DNA from: Schistocerca nitens
Taxonomy: Eukaryota; Arthropoda; Insecta; Orthoptera; Acrididae
NCBI RefSeq assembly: GCF_023898315.1
Contig: NC_064625.1
Location: 104,084,269 to 104,148,268, forward strand
Direction of reading: 5' to 3'
DNA length: 64,000 nucleotides
Shown: positions 21,899 to 33,590 of the stretch, in pieces
How positions within the stretch are numbered: position 1 is the first letter of the stretch
How the letters are laid out: each line of letters opens with the position of its first letter
The notes under the pieces: generated by a model
Seen by the model: the letters and a program-made list of their open reading frames with translations, nothing else
The model's database searches: none
Told to the model about the DNA's origin: nothing
Position numbers and translations under genes: made by a program

Positions 21899-22998
21899 TA
21901 AGTGGACTGCACATTTATTCGCGGGTAGTTTCAGAATGAGTGGAAATTTCTGTTACGAGAGCGTACAGTCACGTGTGACATCTGTGGAATAGTCTCTTAC
22001 TACAGTGACTGTAGTTTTGTGAACTTGTGTATCTTTGGCTCACTTCTAGAGTGGAGAGTAGTGTCAGAAAATTCTATAGGAATTATTAATCTGATGGAAG
22101 GCGCAGCACTTACGAAACAGAGAAAATAGATTTGCATTATGAATATGGTTTTAAGGTAATAATCTTTTATGGAATCTACTGATAATATTAGCGATTTCTG
22201 CAACAATACAGTCCACTTTCCCACTTCAGTTTATGTCATTTCAGTTCAAATCATTTCAATTTGCATAATCGTAAAAGCATTGCCTTGCAAGACTTTCGGA
22301 AAAAAGTTAAGTATTTGGATTTCTATGAGTTTCATGTTCTTGTGAAATAAGAGCTTAAAATACAGCATTGTGATTATAATGAACAGATTAGTATTTTCAT
22401 TTCAAGGAAGTAGTTTTCTTTAGTACGAGAAAATCAGCCCAATCGTCCTCCCAGTAGTTTAGTTTTACTTTTGATGTTTTTAGCTGGCCCGATTTCTTCA
22501 TACTCTGATATTGCCGCTGATTATGCTGTAATTTTTCAGGTGAGATTCTTTTCATGTTTCGTTGCTTCTTTCGCTTCTTATTTCACGTTTCCAGTGCGCA
22601 AATTCTAAGCAATATCTCTGTAGTTCAGATTTTTAATGAGGCAGTGAACAGTGCGTGTTTCATAGTTCATACGTAATTCGAGTTCAAACTTTTTATAGCA
22701 CAGGACAGTACATTCATTTCTGAGTAAAAAGCAGACAATCATTTTAATGTTTATGTATCAACTAACGATTGAGTCGGTGCAAATAACTTTCAATACAACA
22801 CGTAATAATTCAGGACTATGCTCTCATGGGTCAACAATTTCTTCCACTGACGCCTTAAGTCATCCTTACATCTTATTAAAAGGGGCTGCCTGTGTACTAC
22901 CCACGCTGTCAGCTTTGACCATGACTTGCTGATAGTGATCGTGTAACAAAGGAGTGGAGTCCATTTTAGGCTTCCTCCATCCTTTCCCACATCTTTAT
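21899..22998. other. Spacer, 1.1 kb
   Basis: AT-rich sequence with no coding frame above noise and no recognised repeat ends. Confidence 0.5.
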
Positions 22999-23159
22999 GG
23001 TATGTCGAGTGCTAGGACGTCTCTCTAGACCTGCCGTGTGGCGGCGCTCGGTCTGCAATCACTGACAGTGGCGTCACGCGGGTCCGACGTATACTAACGG
23101 ACCGCGGTCGATTTAAAGGCTACCACCTAGCAAGTGTGGTGTCTGGCGGTGACACCACA
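22999..23159 (-). mobile_element. LTR fragment
   Basis: On minus it matches the first ~150 bp of the solo LTR at 42516-43004: it starts TGTGGTGTCACCGCCAGACA and includes GGCAGGTCTAGAGAGACGTC. The rest of the LTR is absent. Confidence 0.85.
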
Positions 23160-23269
23160 GTATGGATGTGTTGATCCTTCATGGGTTTCTTCCTCACTAA
23201 GCTATGTCGAAAATACTGGATTGTCCACAGTCATGGATCTGCCCTTTGAAATAAAAACAGGTGGATAAA

Positions 23270-23345
23270 AAGAAGTATTGCTACTCTGAGATGAAAAGAT
23301 TGGCACAGGAAAGGAATTCGTAGCGGGCCGCATCAAACCAGTGAG
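23270..23345 (+). pseudogene. 3' scrap of an RTE-like element
   Basis: Reads YCYSEMKRLAQERNS, a stop, then RAASNQ: the C-terminal end of the family seen at 3207-4620, 9183-10467 and 32595-35401. Confidence 0.8.
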
Positions 23346-23727
23346 AAGACTATTTAAGGGGGAAAAAAGCTGGAATGCGACGTCCAGAGTTTGCTGTGCA
23401 ATAGTACGCTGGCTAATATGACGCCAGAAAATCCAGAGGACGGGATAAATACGAGCGACAGGTCCGCTTTAGCGCCTTGTCCGACTAAATTGCCTCAGAG
23501 CGCGAGGCGACCTATTCAAAGACGGGATAAATTATTCCCGAAGTTCGCCGCCTCAGCTTCCGACAACTTGTTTTACATACAGTCGACAGCTCGGAGCAGA
23601 ACGAAGTCTTGTAAATAGTTTTCGAAATCCTTCAGACTAGATGAGAACCAGACAGCGTGAGGGAAATGCCAGGACGCCTGACGAGAATGTAAGGAATGTA
23701 ATAACTATATGCAAACACAGCAACCAG
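23346..23727. other. Spacer
   Basis: No recognised gene; more GC-rich than neighbouring spacers. Confidence 0.4.
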
Positions 23728-23896
23728 TCTACATCTACATCTATATGGTTATTATGATATTCACAGTTAAGTGCCTGGCAGAGGGTTCATCGAACCATTT
23801 TCATACTACTTCTCTACCATTCCACCCTCGAATGGCGCGTGGGAAAAAGGAACACCTAAATCTTTCCGTTCGAACTCTGATTTCTCTTATTTTATT

Positions 23897-24091
23897 GTTC
23901 AAATGTGTGTGAAATCTTATGGGACTTAACTGCTAAGGTCATCAGTCCCTAAGCTTACACACTACTTAACCTAAATTATCCTAAAGACAAACACACACAC
24001 CCATGCCCGAGGGAGGACTCGAACCTCCGCCGTGACCAGCCGCACAGTCCATGACTGCAGCGACTGAGACCGCTCGGCTAATCCCACGCGG
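23897..24091 (-). mobile_element. tRNA-derived SINE, S7
   Basis: Same head as S3 (complement of GGTTCGAGTCC box B visible as GGACTCGAACC). A 13-bp duplication CTCTTATTTTATT flanks it (23884-23896 and 24092-24104) within the LINE 3' UTR. Confidence 0.93.
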
Positions 24092-24145
24092 CTCTTATTT
24101 TATTATGATGATTATTTCTCCCTACGTAGGTGGGTGTCAACAAAA

Positions 24146-25570
24146 TACACTCCTGGAAATGGAAAAAAGAACACTTTGACACCGGTGTGTCAGACCCACC
24201 ATACTTGCTCCGGACACTGCGAGAGGGCTGTACAAGCAATGATCACACGCACGGCACAGCGGACACACCAGGAACCGCGGTGTTGGCCGTCGAATGGCGC
24301 TAGCTGCGCAGCATTTGTGCACCGCCGCCGTCAGTGTCAGCCAGTTTGCCGTGGCATACGGAGCTCCATCGCAGTCTTTAACACTGGTAGCATGCCGCGA
24401 CAGCGTGGACGTGAACCGTATGTGCAGTTGACGGACTTTGAGCGAGGGCGTATAGTGGGCATGCGGGAGGCCGGGTGGACGTACCGCAGAATTGCTCAAC
24501 ACGTGGGGCGTGAGGTCTCCACAGTACATCGATGTTGTCGCCAGTGGTCGGCGGAAGGTGCACGTGCCCGTCGACCTGGACCGGACCGCAGCGACGCACG
24601 GATGCACGCCAAGACCGTAGGATCCTACGCAGTGCCGTAGGGGACCGCACCGCCACTTCCCAGCAAATTAGGGACACTGTTGCTCCTGGGGTATCGGCGA
24701 GGACCATTCGCAACAGTCTCCATGAAGCTGGGCTACGGTCCCGCACACCGTTAGGCCGTCTTCCGCTCACGCCCCAACATCGTGCAGCCCGCCTCCAGTG
24801 GTGTCGCGACAGGCGTGAATGGAGGGACGAATGGAGACGTGTCGTCTTCAGCGATGAGAGTCGCTTCTGCCTTGGTGCCAATGATGGTCGTATGCGTGTT
24901 TGGCGCCGTGCAGGTGAGCGCCACAATCAGGACTGCATACAACCGAGGCACACTCGGCCAACACCCGGCATCATGGTGTGGGGAGCGATCTCCTACACTG
25001 GCCGTACACCACTGGCGATCGTCGAGGGGACACTGAATAGTGCACGGTACATCCAAACCGTCATCGAACCCATCGTTCTACCATTCCTAGACCGGCAAGG
25101 GAACTTGCTGTTCCAACAGGACAATGCACGTCCGCATGTATCCTGTGCCACCCAACGTGCTCTAGCAGGTGTAAGTCAACTACCCTGGCCAGCAAGATCT
25201 CCGGATGTGTCCCCCATTGAGCATGTTTGGGACTGGATGAAGCGTCGTCTCACGCGGTCTGCACGTCCAGCACGAACGCTGGTCCAACTGAGGCGCCAGG
25301 TGGAAATGGCATGGCAAGCCGTTCCACAGGACTACATCCAGCATCTCTACGATCGTCTCCATGTGAGAATAGCAGCCTGCATTGCTGCGAAAGGTGGATA
25401 TACACTGTACTAGTGCCGACATTGTGCATGCTCTGTTGCCTGTGTCTATGTGCCTGTGGTTCTGTCAGTGTGATCATGTGAGGTATCTGACCCCAGGAAT
25501 GTGTCAATAAAGTTTCCCCTTCCTCGGACAATGAATTCACGGTGTTCTTATTTCAATTTCCAGGAGTGTA
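24146..25570 (+). mobile_element. Tc1-like family A element, copy A5
   Basis: 1425 bp with both terminal repeats and TA duplication. Inserted in the 3' region of LINE L2; the same LINE sequence continues uninterrupted across the TA in the L1 copy near 7160. Confidence 0.97.
24392..25413 (+). pseudogene. Tc1-like transposase A5, one-base deletion
   Basis: A run of three G is reduced to two near 24578 (codon 63), shifting the frame in the linker between the two DNA-binding regions. The remaining sequence to 25413 is open in the second frame and contains SDES, QQDN and SPDVSPIE (L273V). Translation from the normal start would give about 80 aa. Confidence 0.95.
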
Positions 25571-27375
25571 TTTACGCATTCGGAAGACAAAGTTGGTGAT
25601 TGAAATTTCTTAAATAGATCTCGCCACAAAGAAAACCACCTTTGCTTCAGTGACTGCCACCCCAACTCGCGTATCATATCAGTGACACTCTCACCCCTAT
25701 TGCTCGATAACACGAAACGGACTGCCCTTCTTTGCACTTTTTGGATGTCCTCCGTCACTCCTACCTGATAGGAATCCCATAAAGCGCAGCAACATTCCAA
25801 AAGAGGACGGACAAATGTAATGTAGGCTGTCTCTTTAGTGGGATTGTCGCACCTTCTAAGTGTTTTGCCAACAAAGCGCAGTCTTTGTTTCGTCTTCGCC
25901 ACAATATTATCTATGTGGTCTTTCCAATTTAAGTTGCTCGTAATTCCTAGGTATTTAGTCGAATTGACAGCCCTTAGATTTGTGCGATTTATCGTATACG
26001 GATTTCTTTTTGTACCCATGTGGAAGACCTCGCACTTTTCTTTGTCTAGTGCTAATTGCCACTTTTCGCACCACACAGAAATACTCTCTAGATAATTTTG
26101 TAATTGGAATTGATCGTCTGATGATTTTAATAGACGGTAAATTACAGCGTCATCTGCAAACAACCTAAGAGGGCTGCTAGTCCTACATCATTTATGTAAA
26201 TCAGGAACAGCAGAGGACCTATGACACTACCTCGCGGAACGCCAGGTATCACTTCTGTTCTACTCTATGATTTACCGTCTATCACTACGAACTGTGACCT
26301 CTCTGAGAGGGAATCACGAATCCAGTCACACAACTGAGACGATACTCCATATGCACGCAATTTGATTAACAGTCGCTCGTGAGGAACGGTATCAAAAGCC
26401 TTCTGGAAATCTAGGAATATGGAATCGATCTGAGATCCCTTGTCGACAACACTCATTACTTCATGGGAACAAAGAGCCAGCTGTGTTGCACAAGAACGAT
26501 ATTTTCTGAATCCGTGTTGGTTATGTATCAATAAGTCATTTTTCTGAAGGTGATTCATAATGTTAGAGTACAGTATATGCTCCAAAATCCTGCTGGAAAT
26601 TGAGGTAAGAGGTATGGGTATGTAATTCAATGGGTTACTGCTATTTCCCTTTTTGAATATTGGTGTGACGTGTGCTACTTTCCAGTCTTTAGGAACAGAC
26701 CTTTCGTCAAGTGAGCTGTTGTATATGATTGCTGAGAAAGGCGCTGTTGTGTCTGCATACTCTGAGAGGAACCTGATTGTTATACCATCTGGACCGAAAG
26801 ACTTGCCTTTCTTAAGTGATCTGAGTTGTTTTGCAACACCTAAGGTATCTACTTTTATGACACTCATGCTAACAGTTGTTCTGGTTTCGAGTTCTGGAAT
26901 ATTTTCTTCGTCTTCTTTCGTGAAGGAATTACGGAAAACTGTATTTAGTAACTCCGCTTTAGTGACACCATCATCGGTAACATTTCCATCGCTGATGTAC
27001 TTTACATATGACCAGAATCTCTTTGGTTTTTCTACCATATTTTGAGACAATATTTCATTGTGGAAACTATTAAAAGCGTCTCGCATTGACGTCCGGACTA
27101 AATTTCGAGCTTCCGTGAAACTTAGCCAGTCTTGGGGATTTTGCGTTCTTCTGAATTTGAAATGCTTTTTTTCGTTGCTTCTGCAACAGTGTTTGACGTG
27201 TTTTGTGTAACATGCTGGATCAGTCCCGTCTCTTACTAACTTACACGGAATGAGTCTATCTATTGCTGTCGATTCTGTGTGTCTGAATTTGAGTCACATC
27301 TGGTCTACACTCACATAATTAGCTTTGGCTCACGTGGTGTAAGTTGAAATGGAGGAATTAAGCGGAAGACTGTCA

Positions 27376-27574
27376 TGGTATCTACATCTAGATCTGTAGT
27401 CTGCAAACCACTGTGAAGAGTATGGAATGGGCTAGATTCAGTTACACTACGTGTAATTATTTCTTCCCATTTTATTCGACTACGCAACGGGGGAAGTTCT
27501 GTGCCGTACGAAAATATACTCGCCGACACATCGGCGGGTTCCTTGGTTAGCTCCGGTAGGAGATTGAGCGGAAC
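27376..27574 (-). mobile_element. LINE 3' UTR fragment (L4)
   Basis: It begins with the CATCTACATCTAGATCTG tail and TCTGCAAACCACTGTGAAGA, the same style of 3' end as L1 to L3, then ~150 bp of UTR-like sequence. It abuts the 5' limit of L2. Confidence 0.6.
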
Positions 27575-28180
27575 TACACTGACGGGAAAAAATCGCAACA
27601 CCAAAAAATAATTAATGTAGAGTAATGACATTTCGGGAATACATCTGTCTAGGTAACACATGAATGAAGTGATAAACATTGCAAGATCATTGGTTAATGT
27701 AAGCCCGAGGTAAGCCATTTCAGATGTGAAACACTGGTACATTAATAAACGATGTAACCGCAAGAATATTTAATGCGGGCACGCAAACGTGCATGCACTG
27801 TGTTATACAGGTGCCGGATGTCAATTTATAGGATGGAGTTACATCCCTTTTGCTCTTCGTCGGTCAGTACAGGGACGGTTAATGCCGTTTGTCGATGAAA
27901 CTGGGGTTGTCTTCCTGTGATGTCCAATACGTACTCGACTGATTTGCTGATCGAGCAGGTCAAGGCAACATGTTGACACTCTGTAGACATTTTGGGTTAC
28001 AACAGCGGTATAGGGACGAGCGTTATCCTGTTGGAAAATACCCCCTGGAATGCTGTTCATCAGTGGTACCACAGCAGGTTGCGAGCTACTACAGACGAGA
28101 AAAACCCATATGCGTGCTTCGCTGGGTCGAGATCGGGAGAAACACACTGGTTGCACTGGGTGATCACAATACTTTTAGTT
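27575..28180 (-). pseudogene. Tc1-like element D, 3' part only
   Basis: The end TACACTGACGGGAAAAAATC and a decayed transposase tail are recognisable. On minus it reads VPLMNSIPGGIFQQDNARPY, with the second catalytic D in QQDN, then degenerate sequence. The N-terminal half and the other terminal repeat are missing. Confidence 0.65.
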
Positions 28181-29264
28181 CAAAGTCAGTTATCTAGTAA
28201 AACTAGATGGCTCGAGCTCCCAGGTGCTTCTGCACGAAAAACAAGAAAAAAAAAATTATCACCCATAGCATGTATCCCCTTGGGGTTCCGTAAAATGTGG
28301 TTCGACTTAGTAACTAAATTGGCTACGTTAGGTCTGAGGGGTGCCAACCACATCCGCTGCAATATCCCCGGTAATTTTAAATTAATATCAAGTTTATAAA
28401 AACAGATGTTTGCAGGCAGGAATAAATTTTAGTGAACACAACACAGTTTTAACCAACTGGAGTTTATTTTCAATTATTCAGGACAGATTTGACTGAAGTG
28501 TTCCTGATTTGACCTCAGGTATGTACCGAGTTAGTTCAACAGCGCCACTCAAATATTAATCACAGTCGTTGAACAATTATTCATTTAATGTTTCTTTTAA
28601 AATAGCTGAAACTCCAAGATGAACAAAGTTCCGAGTGGAGAATACTTCTCGAAAAATAATAATATACCAAACACAATCAAGCTGAAATCACTATGTCCCA
28701 CAGCGGTTGTTCAGAGTGAAAGTTCGTCATGACTTCGCGGTACGAAAATATTCTAAGTTCCACTCGTGCGCGAAATTTTCACAAGTCTCACTAACGCACC
28801 ACCGAAAATCCTTCAGATTCCAATAGCGCACAACAGCTAGAATCTCAAGTTCTATGTGACTTCGCGGTACGAAAAATATTCCAAGTCCAATTCGTGCACG
28901 GACCTTTTGCCAGTCACACGTGCTACCCGTTTCAACTCAACTGAAAGACTGCCCCCTACCATAGAAAATGGCCGCCCTTAAAAGCCCTCGGTTTGAACAC
29001 TCTGAAGTCAAATCAAGTTTGTTTGCATATAAAATTTACTTTTACAGTTAATATAGATACAATAAAATGCATGTAGCACTTCTATTCAGACGAAATGTTC
29101 CGCTGAATTCTGACTCATCATCAGAATTTCTGTACGGGATCTTACTCTCATATTATTAAAATTTGTGTGTTCTTCATACAGAACTTTTTATTATTTAAAA
29201 TACTCTCAATTCATAGGTAGCTGATATTATTATTGTATTACCTATTTCCTTATGTCTACTTTTC
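28181..29264. other. Spacer with two ~60-bp repeats
   Basis: No gene recognised. Contains the repeat pair listed separately. Confidence 0.5.
28731..28918. repeat. Direct repeat, ~60 bp, 127-bp spacing
   Basis: GACTTCGCGGTACGAAAA with similar following sequence (ATATTCYAAGT, CGTGC) starts at 28731 and again at 28858. Confidence 0.75.
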
Positions 29265-29442
29265 CGCCGGCCGGGGTGGCCGGAACCGCGCGACCGCTAC
29301 GGTCGCAGGTTCGAATCCTGCCTCGGGCATGGACGTGTGTGATGTCCTTAGGTTCGTTAGGTTTAAGTAGCTCTAAGTTCTAGGGGAGTGATGACCTCAG
29401 AAGTTTAGTCTCATAGTGCTCAGAGCCATTTGAACCATTTTT
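29265..29442 (+). mobile_element. tRNA-derived SINE, S8, with deleted head
   Basis: The head jumps from CGGCCGGGGTGGCC directly to GGAACCGCGCGACC, losing about 38 bp that include part of box A. Box B and body are intact. A 10-bp duplication TCTACTTTTC flanks it (29255-29264 and 29443-29452), so the deletion either preceded insertion or is internal. Confidence 0.92.
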
Positions 29443-29452
29443 TCTACTTTTC

Positions 29453-30011
29453 GGTACTGCCGCTATCTTTATAGTCCCTATTTTTTATTTATCAAAATTC
29501 TGCATTTTGATCACGAAAACAGCATTCCGGCTCCTCATTTGAATTTTCAAAACATGTGAAAAAAGTTACATAGATATCTTAATACTGCTCATTCAGACCT
29601 TTTATTTGACTCCTCGTTCGTAAAATTTGGTCAAAGCGTCTCCAAGACACCCAATTACAAATTTATTTAGTTATTAAAATATTCAATTTATTATAATTCA
29701 AAAACTACCAGGGCGACTGGAGGCGCGTTTACACGAGACAACCGGATAATTTTCTGCTTTAAAATGAGCCTACAAGCTCCTCTATGCCACCTTGGGATCA
29801 GTTTTTATTTACTTCTACATCATACATTCACTTTATGCTAAAAGCGGCCCGGAGAAAGTCCGCCATGAGCCAACGTGCCGGCCGTTGAGTTTCCCCGTCA
29901 CGTGTCTGGACGCCAAACTGACCGTACTCATTTTAAAGTACCGACATCTGTCGGTCAGTGCCGAAACTAGGACTATTCTGCTGCTGTCAACATGGCTGAC
30001 ACACACCCATC
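29453..30011. other. Spacer
   Basis: AT-rich; no recognised gene. Confidence 0.5.
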
Positions 30012-30962
30012 TTACAAGGGAACCTCCCCATCGCACCCCGCTCAGATTTACTTATAAGTTGGCACTGTGGATAGGTCTTGAAAAATTGAACACAGATCAT
30101 TCGAGAAAATAGGAAGAAGTTGTGTGAAACTATGAAAAAAATAAGCAAAATATACAAACTGAGTAGTCCATGAGTAAGATAAGTAACATCAAGGATAATG
30201 TTGACCCAGGAGCGCCGTGGTCCCGCGGTTAGCGTGAGCAGCTGCAGAACGAGAGGCCCTTGGTTCAAGTCTTTCCTCGAGTGAAAAGTTTAATTTTTTA
30301 TTTTCAGACAATTATTATCTGTCCTTTCGTTATGTTTTCATCACTTTTTTGGGAGTGATTATCACATCCACAAGAAAACCTATATCGGGCACGGTAGAAG
30401 AATCTTGATACCCATTCGCCAAGTGTACAAGTTAGGTGGGTCGACAACATATTCCTGTCATGTGACGCACATGCCGTCACCAGTGTCGTATAGAGTATAT
30501 CAGACGTGTTTTCCTGTGGAGGAATCGGTTGACCTATGACCTTTCGATCAAATGTTTTCGGTTCCCATCGGAGGGGCACGTCCTTTCGTCTACTAATCGC
30601 ACAGTTTTGCGGTGCGGTCGCAAAACACAGACACTAAACTTATTACAGTGAACAGAGACCTCAATGAACGAACGGACAGATCATAACTTTGCGAAAATAA
30701 AGTAAACTTTTCACTCGAGGAAGACTTGAACTAAGGACCTCTCGTTCCGCAGCTGCTCACGCTAACCACAGGACCACGGCGCTCCTGAGCTCACATTATC
30801 CTTCATGTTGCCTATCTTCAGTTTGTATATTTTGCTTATTTTTTTTCATAGTTCCACACAACTTCTTCCTGTTTTCTCGATTGATCTGTGTTCCGTTTTT
30901 CAAGGCCTATCCACTGTGCTAACTAAATCTGAGGGGGGTGCGATGGGGAGGTTCCCTTGTTA
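30012..30962. mobile_element. Foldback element 1 with ~285-bp arms
   Basis: Ends are TACAAGGGAACCTCCCC at the left and the complement of TAACAAGGGAACCTCCCC at the right. The arms (30012-30300 and about 30690-30962) are reverse complements with scattered changes. Each arm contains a tRNA-like stretch (GCGCCGTGGTCC, GCGGTTAGCGTGAGCAGC and box B-like GGTTCAAGTC). The ~390-bp centre is unique and has no clear coding frame. Confidence 0.85.
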
Positions 30963-31149
30963 GATGTGAACACGCCAGATTCTCGACTGCCACTTTGCCG
31001 CGATTTTTACTACAGAAACTGCGGTCTTCACATCCGCTCCCCAAAGCCTGCCACCTCACAAGATCAATTCACGAGATTCACGTACAAATTTGCAGTCGGC
31101 AAGTGTGGGGTAACCACCTGAGTGCTCCTTCTGTCATACGAAATCGGAC

Positions 31150-31729
31150 GCCGTACCTTACATAATTCCAGGTGTTGGTCCAGTGTGTCTAGCGCACAGA
31201 CAGGGTGGTTGCAAGACATGAACTAGCGTCCTCCTAAACAACACACCGCCGTCACTGGCACCGAGGCAGAACCAACTTTCATCACAAAACACAACAAACC
31301 TCCACCCTGCCCCCCCCCCCCCATCATCTTTCACTTGACACCACTGAAATAGCAAACGGCGGGGCTCTGGGGTCAGTGGGATGTACGCTACAGGGCGTCT
31401 CGCTCGGAGTTGACCTTGAAGTAAACAATTGTAACAGTTCGTTGTATCACTGTGGTGTCAATTGCTGCTCAAATTGATGCTGCAGATGCAGTACGATGCG
31501 CCAAACCATATGCCAGGCGCGACGGTCTCCCCTCTTGGTAGTACCACGTTGCCCATCCGCTCTTCTTGCGACTCTACAGTCCCCTGATCACCGCTGCCAG
31601 CAATGGCGTGCAGTGGCTACATTCCTGCCAAGTCTTTCTGCAGTATCACAGAAGCTTCAGCTTTTAGTAGCTCTGTCACACGACCGCGTTGAAAATCAGT
31701 GAGGTGTTAATAAAGGTGTCTTTGTCGCC
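31150..31729 (-). pseudogene. Decayed Tc1-like transposase related to family A
   Basis: Minus-strand reading includes QWCQVKD, RFVVFCDESWFCLGASDGG (first D) and ARHTGPTPGIM, matching the order in family A but with many changes. Upstream to ~31700 the DNA-binding region is barely readable. An old relative of family A. Confidence 0.65.
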
Positions 31730-32508
31730 TTAAGGGGGGGTAGGACGTCAAACGGGCCGACTTGGAGCAGGAGAGGCACCACAGTACATTTTATTTTCTA
31801 CTGTCTATACGTTTACAAATAAATTCATAAAACTTTGTCAGCATGACCAGGAAGAATTCAGGATCCACACTCATAGCAGTGGAAGTGCAAAAACATAACA
31901 AAATAATTTTTTTTAGATATGAAATTTCATAATTTTTTCACTTACTGTTGGCTGCATTTGTTGCTATAGGTACATTTTTCTTCACAAGTAAGAGAGATTC
32001 ATTGATGAATTTTGCACAGCATACAAACCATACTTACAGGTGTATGAAACTCTGGAATTTTCCAAATCTATTAAAAACTGTGGTAAAAATTGAGAAAATT
32101 ATCTACAAAATTTGATTTTTTTTTCTAAACATAAAGTTTAAAACGTGACAGCTCATTCATTTTTTCATAAATTAAATAGATTTCTACAGTTTCAGACACC
32201 TATAAGTATGGTTTGTATGCTGTGCAAAATTCATCGAACAGTCTCTATTATTATGAAGTAAAGTGTACCTACAGCAACAAATGAAGCCAATAGTAAGTGA
32301 AAAAAATGATGAAATTTCACATGTAAAAAAAATTATTTTGTTATGTTTTTGAACTTCCGCGGCTACGAGTGTGAATTCCGAATCCTTCCTGGTCATGCTG
32401 ACAAAGTTTTATGAGTTTACTTGTAAAAGTATAGACAGTGGAAATTAAAATGTCCTGTGGTGCCTCTCCTGCTCCAAGTCGGCCCGTTTGACGTCCTACC
32501 CCACTTAA
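31730..32508. mobile_element. Foldback element 2, TTAA-flanked
   Basis: TTAA occurs at 31730-31733 and 32505-32508. Adjacent inverted arms (GTAGGACGTCAAACGGGCC and its complement) extend inward for ~330 bp each, leaving a centre under 100 bp. TTAA duplications are characteristic of piggyBac-type transposition, so this may be a piggyBac-mobilised MITE; no transposase is encoded. Confidence 0.8.
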
Positions 32509-33590
32509 AGGCATTCTTGATTAACATCAATTCGGCAAGTCCAGTGTCAAAGGTACCTGACATTCACGACATTTACAGCGCGTATTTAAAACAAGAAATA
32601 CAAGTCGCTGAGGAATGAAATAAACAGGAAGTGCAGGGAAGCTAAGACGAAATGGCTGCAGGAAAAATGTGAAGACATCGAAAAAGATATGATTGTCGGA
32701 AGCACAGACTCAGCATACAGGAAAGTCAAAACAACCTTTGGTGACATTAAAAGCAACGGTGGTAACATTAAGAGTGCAACGGGAATTCCACTGTTAAATG
32801 CAGAGGAGAGAGCAGATAGGTGGAAAGAATACATTGAAAGCCTCTATGAGGGTGAAGATTTGTCTGATGTGATAGAAGAAACAGGAGTCGATTTAGAAGA
32901 GATAGGGGATCCAGTATTAGAATCGGAATTTAAAAGAGCTTTGGAGAAGGGATAGATAACACTCCATCAGAATTTCTAAAATCATTGGGGGAAGTGGCAA
33001 CAAAACGACTATTCACGTTGGTGTGTAGAATATATGAGTTTGGCGACATACCATCTGACTTTCGGAAAAGCATCATCCACACAATTCCGAAGACGGCAAG
33101 AGCTGACAAGTGCGAGGATTATCGCACAATCAGCTTAACAGCTCATGCATCGAAGCTGCTTACAAGAATAATATACAGAAGAATGGAAAAGAAAATTGAG
33201 AATGCGCTAGGTGACGATCAGTTTGGCTTTAGGAAAAGTAAAGGGACGAGAGAGGCAATTCTGACGTTACGGCTAATAATGGAAGCAAGGCTAAAGAAAA
33301 ATCAAGACACTTTCATAGGATTTGTCGACCTGGAAAAAGCGTTCGACAATATAAAATGGTGCAAGCTGTTCGAGATTCTGAAAAAAGTAGGGGTATGCTA
33401 TAGGGAGAGACGGGTCATATACAATATGTACAACAACCAAGAGGGATAATAGGAGTGGACGATCAAGAACGAAGTGCTCGTATTAAGAAGGGTGTAAGAC
33501 AAGGCTGTAGCCTTTCGCCCCTACTCTTCAATCTGTACATCGAGGAAGCAATGATGGAAATAAAAGAAAGGTTCAGGAGTGGAATTAAAA

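Larger units (their letters stand above)
23728..27375 (-). pseudogene. CR1/Jockey-like LINE (L2), split by a SINE and A5
   Basis: The minus strand encodes KFRRTQNPQDWLSF (27150 region), FWSYVKYISDGN, KGKSFGPDGITIRFLSEYAD, DWKVAHVTPIFKKG, GFRKYRSCATQLAL and FLDFQKAFDTVPHERLL. After a stop at 26265 and a frame change come GPLLFLIYIND, FADDAVIYRLLKSSDD and the C-terminal region (NLNWKDHIDNIVAKT, RPLLECCCALWDSYQ). The reading runs to A5 at 25570 and the 3' UTR resumes beyond it at 24145, then past the SINE at 23897-24091. The element ends at 23728 in GATGTA-type repeats. The endonuclease is missing. Confidence 0.85.
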
